In this document: one piece after another, positions 13,879 through 15,380 of the stretch
Layout of the letters: each line of letters starts with the position of its first letter
Position numbering within the stretch: the stretch's first letter is position 1
Assembly (NCBI GenBank): GCA_902762335.1
Contig: CACWNZ010000008.1
Location: 1 to 15,380 of the forward strand
Reading direction: 5' to 3'
Source: an uncultured Ruminococcus sp.
GTDB lineage: Bacteria > Bacillota > Clostridia > Oscillospirales > Acutalibacteraceae
DNA: 15,380 bases
The notes under the pieces: generated by a model
The model's database searches: none
What the model was told of the DNA's origin: nothing
The model's input: the letters and a program-made list of their open reading frames with translations, nothing else
Position numbers and translations under genes: made by a program

Positions 13879-14199
13879 TCAGCCCTCTGTACCGCCGTCC
13901 TCAGCCTCGCCAAGCTCCTGCTCAAGACGTTCATATACGTCGTCGGGTATCCTGCAGCTAAAGGCCTTTTCAAATCTCCTTGCCTTTCTTGCTTTTGCGA
14001 GACAGTCCGCATTTTTGCAGACGTACGCTCCTCTGCCGGGCTTCTTGCCCGTAAGGTCTACGCTTATGCCGCCCGCCTTTATTATCTGTCCGTTTTCGTC
14101 CGTCTCGTCGGGCGCCTTTACCACCCTGACAAGCTGCCTCTTTTCTTTCATCTCATTGCAGCCCGTACATTTTCTCAGCGGTATTTTTTTCTGCTTCAT
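13879..14199 (-). CDS. ylxR: YlxR family RNA-binding protein (RNase P modulator RnpM)
   Basis: 106 residues. The motif KIPLRKCTGCNEMKEKRQLVRVV (about 5-27) has the YlxR Cys-x2-Cys, and GRGAYVCKNADCLAKA (about 55-70) is the second signature. The basic helix KARRFEKAF follows. YlxR is a small RNA-binding protein; in Bacillus subtilis it has been reported to modulate RNase P. An acidic C-terminal tail (ELGEAEDGG) is present. AGGAGGG lies about 7 bases before the ATG at 14199. It sits in the conserved position after nusA, with a 37-base gap. Confidence 0.93.
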   Translation of the reverse strand: MKQKKIPLRKCTGCNEMKEKRQLVRVVKAPDETDENGQIIKAGGISVDLTGKKPGRGAYVCKNADCLAKARKARRFEKAFSCRIPDDVYERLEQELGEAEDGGTEG

Positions 14200-14236
14200 T
14201 CAGGCTCCCTCCTTTCACGGAACTCAGCTCATCAGC

Positions 14237-15380
14237 TCATTCCTCGGTATCGGCTTCGCTGCTGTCCTCCTGTACGGGCAGTATTTCCTCCTCAGCCTGT
14301 ACTTCTGTTTCCGGTGCGTTTTCTGCTCCGTCCTCTGTCTCTGCAGCAGGCTCCTGCGCCTTTGCGGGGGCTTCCGGCTCCTCCTCTTCGCCGAAGAAGC
14401 CGCTCTCGGGTCTTATATCTATCTTCCAGCCCGTAAGCTTTGCCGCAAGGCGAACGTTCTGTCCCTTGTTGCCGATAGCGAGCGAAAGCTGACTGTCGGG
14501 TACCGTCGCCTTGCACACTCTCTCGTTTACGGGGTCTATATCCACCTTTACCACCTCCGCAGGCGAAAGCGCCGCAGAAATGAACTTCACCGGATCCTCG
14601 CTGTATTCTACTATATCTATCTTCTCACCGCCGAGAACGTCCACTATCGTGCCTACCCTCTGACCTCTCGGACCTATGCAGGCGCCTACCGCGTCCACGT
14701 TCTCGTCACGGCTGCAAACAGCTATTTTCGTTCTTGAGCCCGCCTCTCTCGAGATGGACTTTATCTCTACCGTGCCGTCGAATATCTCCGGCACCTCAGA
14801 CTCGAACAGTCTCTTTACAAGGTCGGGGTGCGTTCTTGATATTATAGCCCTCGGCTCCTTGCCGCCCGCTCTTATATCCACGATATATACCTTTACCTGC
14901 GAGCCTTCCTTAAGCTCCTCGCCGTTTATCTGCTCATTCTTCGGCAGAATGGCGATAGATTTGCCTAAGCGCAGCGTAGCGCTGCCCGTTTTGGGATCCA
15001 CCTGCTCTACGGTCGCGGTAACTATCTCCTTGAGCTTGCTCTGATACTCTGCAAGCGCCTGACCCTTTTCGCCGTCGCGTATGCCCTGTCTTATAATGTT
15101 CCTTGCGGTCTGTACGGCTATCCTGCCGAAATCCCTTGGATCGAGCCTGATACCGACCTTATCGTCGGGCATTGCGGTCTTTACTATCTTTCTTGCCTCT
15201 TCAACTGATATCTCGCGGTTTTTGTCCTCTACCTCCTCAACTACCGTCTTGTTGAGATACACCTCAAAGATACCCGTATCGGGCTCCATTTTGATGTTTA
15301 CGTCCTCGTTGCCGCCGTAGGTGCTCTTGCAGGCGGTGATGATAGCCTTCTGTATCTGGCTGATCATAAAGTCAACGGCT
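14237..15380 (-). CDS. nusA: transcription elongation/termination factor NusA, 5' end outside the window
   Basis: About 380 residues are visible. The frame continues through ATG 15367 to the window edge (AVDFMISQIQKAI), so that ATG is internal, and about 20-25 N-terminal residues are missing from the window. Domains in order: NusA N-terminal domain (to about residue 125), S1 (QVDPKTGSATLRL to AIISRTHP), then KH1 (GACIGPRGQRVGTIVDVLGG) and KH2 (LAIGNKGQNVRLAAKLTGW). An acidic, disordered tail rich in Glu/Ala/Pro (about 50 residues) follows, in place of the AR domains of E. coli. NusA binds RNA polymerase and nascent RNA, affecting pausing and intrinsic termination. Its promoter, and probably rimP, lie to the right of the window. 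ylxR starts 37 bases downstream. Confidence 0.97.
   Translation of the reverse strand, partial: AVDFMISQIQKAIITACKSTYGGNEDVNIKMEPDTGIFEVYLNKTVVEEVEDKNREISVEEARKIVKTAMPDDKVGIRLDPRDFGRIAVQTARNIIRQGIRDGEKGQALAEYQSKLKEIVTATVEQVDPKTGSATLRLGKSIAILPKNEQINGEELKEGSQVKVYIVDIRAGGKEPRAIISRTHPDLVKRLFESEVPEIFDGTVEIKSISREAGSRTKIAVCSRDENVDAVGACIGPRGQRVGTIVDVLGGEKIDIVEYSEDPVKFISAALSPAEVVKVDIDPVNERVCKATVPDSQLSLAIGNKGQNVRLAAKLTGWKIDIRPESGFFGEEEEPEAPAKAQEPAAETEDGAENAPETEVQAEEEILPVQEDSSEADTEE

Noticed and set aside
13842..14012. N-terminal extension of the L7Ae-like protein
   Set aside because: It overlaps ylxR out of frame, and the family starts at MKDRLLSLLGIAKRAG.
1..15380. CRISPR array, tRNA or rRNA gene, insertion sequence
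   Set aside because: No regularly spaced direct repeats, no cloverleaf-type sequence, and no transposase or terminal inverted repeats were seen on either strand.

Overview
This looks like a chromosomal piece of a gut-type Clostridia, most likely Ruminococcus or a close Oscillospirales relative. The evidence is a Firmicutes translation/RNA cluster, strong AGGAGG ribosome binding sites, spore-coat-like (CotF) proteins, a PduL-type phosphotransacylase, a fairly GC-rich sequence (high 50s by eye) and housekeeping proteins of Clostridia type. The genus is an inference; no rRNA gene is present.

Layout. (1) About 1-1597: one long open frame on the minus strand, running off the left edge, coding a phage tail-fibre-like protein of visibly lower GC. 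It has no stop codon and meets the next block abruptly at about 1590-1600. (2) About 1596-5228, plus strand: the C-terminal half of a DHH/DHHA1 phosphoesterase (nrnA), then truB, ribF, a Gly/Pro-repeat protein with a C-terminal membrane anchor, and an unrecognised membrane protein with two N-terminal TM segments and a helical TPR-like body. A bidirectional terminator closes this block. (3) 5287-5720, minus strand: two small overlapping spore-coat/ferritin-like genes. (4) 5889-8021, plus strand: a PAS-like/degenerate GGDEF/EAL protein with a good sigma-A promoter. (5) 8102-9381, minus strand: pduL and a family 4 uracil-DNA glycosylase, each with its own likely promoter. (6) 9633-10967, plus strand: a DacA-type D,D-carboxypeptidase. 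(7) 11038-15380, minus strand: infB, an L7Ae-like protein, ylxR/rnpM and nusA (5' end outside the window).

How it fits together. Blocks 2 and 7 are two halves of the usual Firmicutes nusA-ylxR-ylxQ-infB-rbfA-nrnA-truB-ribF cluster, here split, facing each other and separated by about 7 kb of unrelated genes. rbfA is not seen; in many Clostridia it sits just upstream of nrnA, which is where the phage sequence now begins. All three convergent gene boundaries carry a single symmetric hairpin terminator that can serve both strands. No gap without a gene exceeds 300 bases; the largest (5721-5888 and 9382-9632) hold promoters.

I did not find a clear new biological system. The most noteworthy items are the phage/nrnA junction, an adenovirus-like triple beta-spiral repeat in the phage fibre, and the uncharacterised Gly/Pro-repeat plus TPR-like membrane protein pair downstream of ribF.
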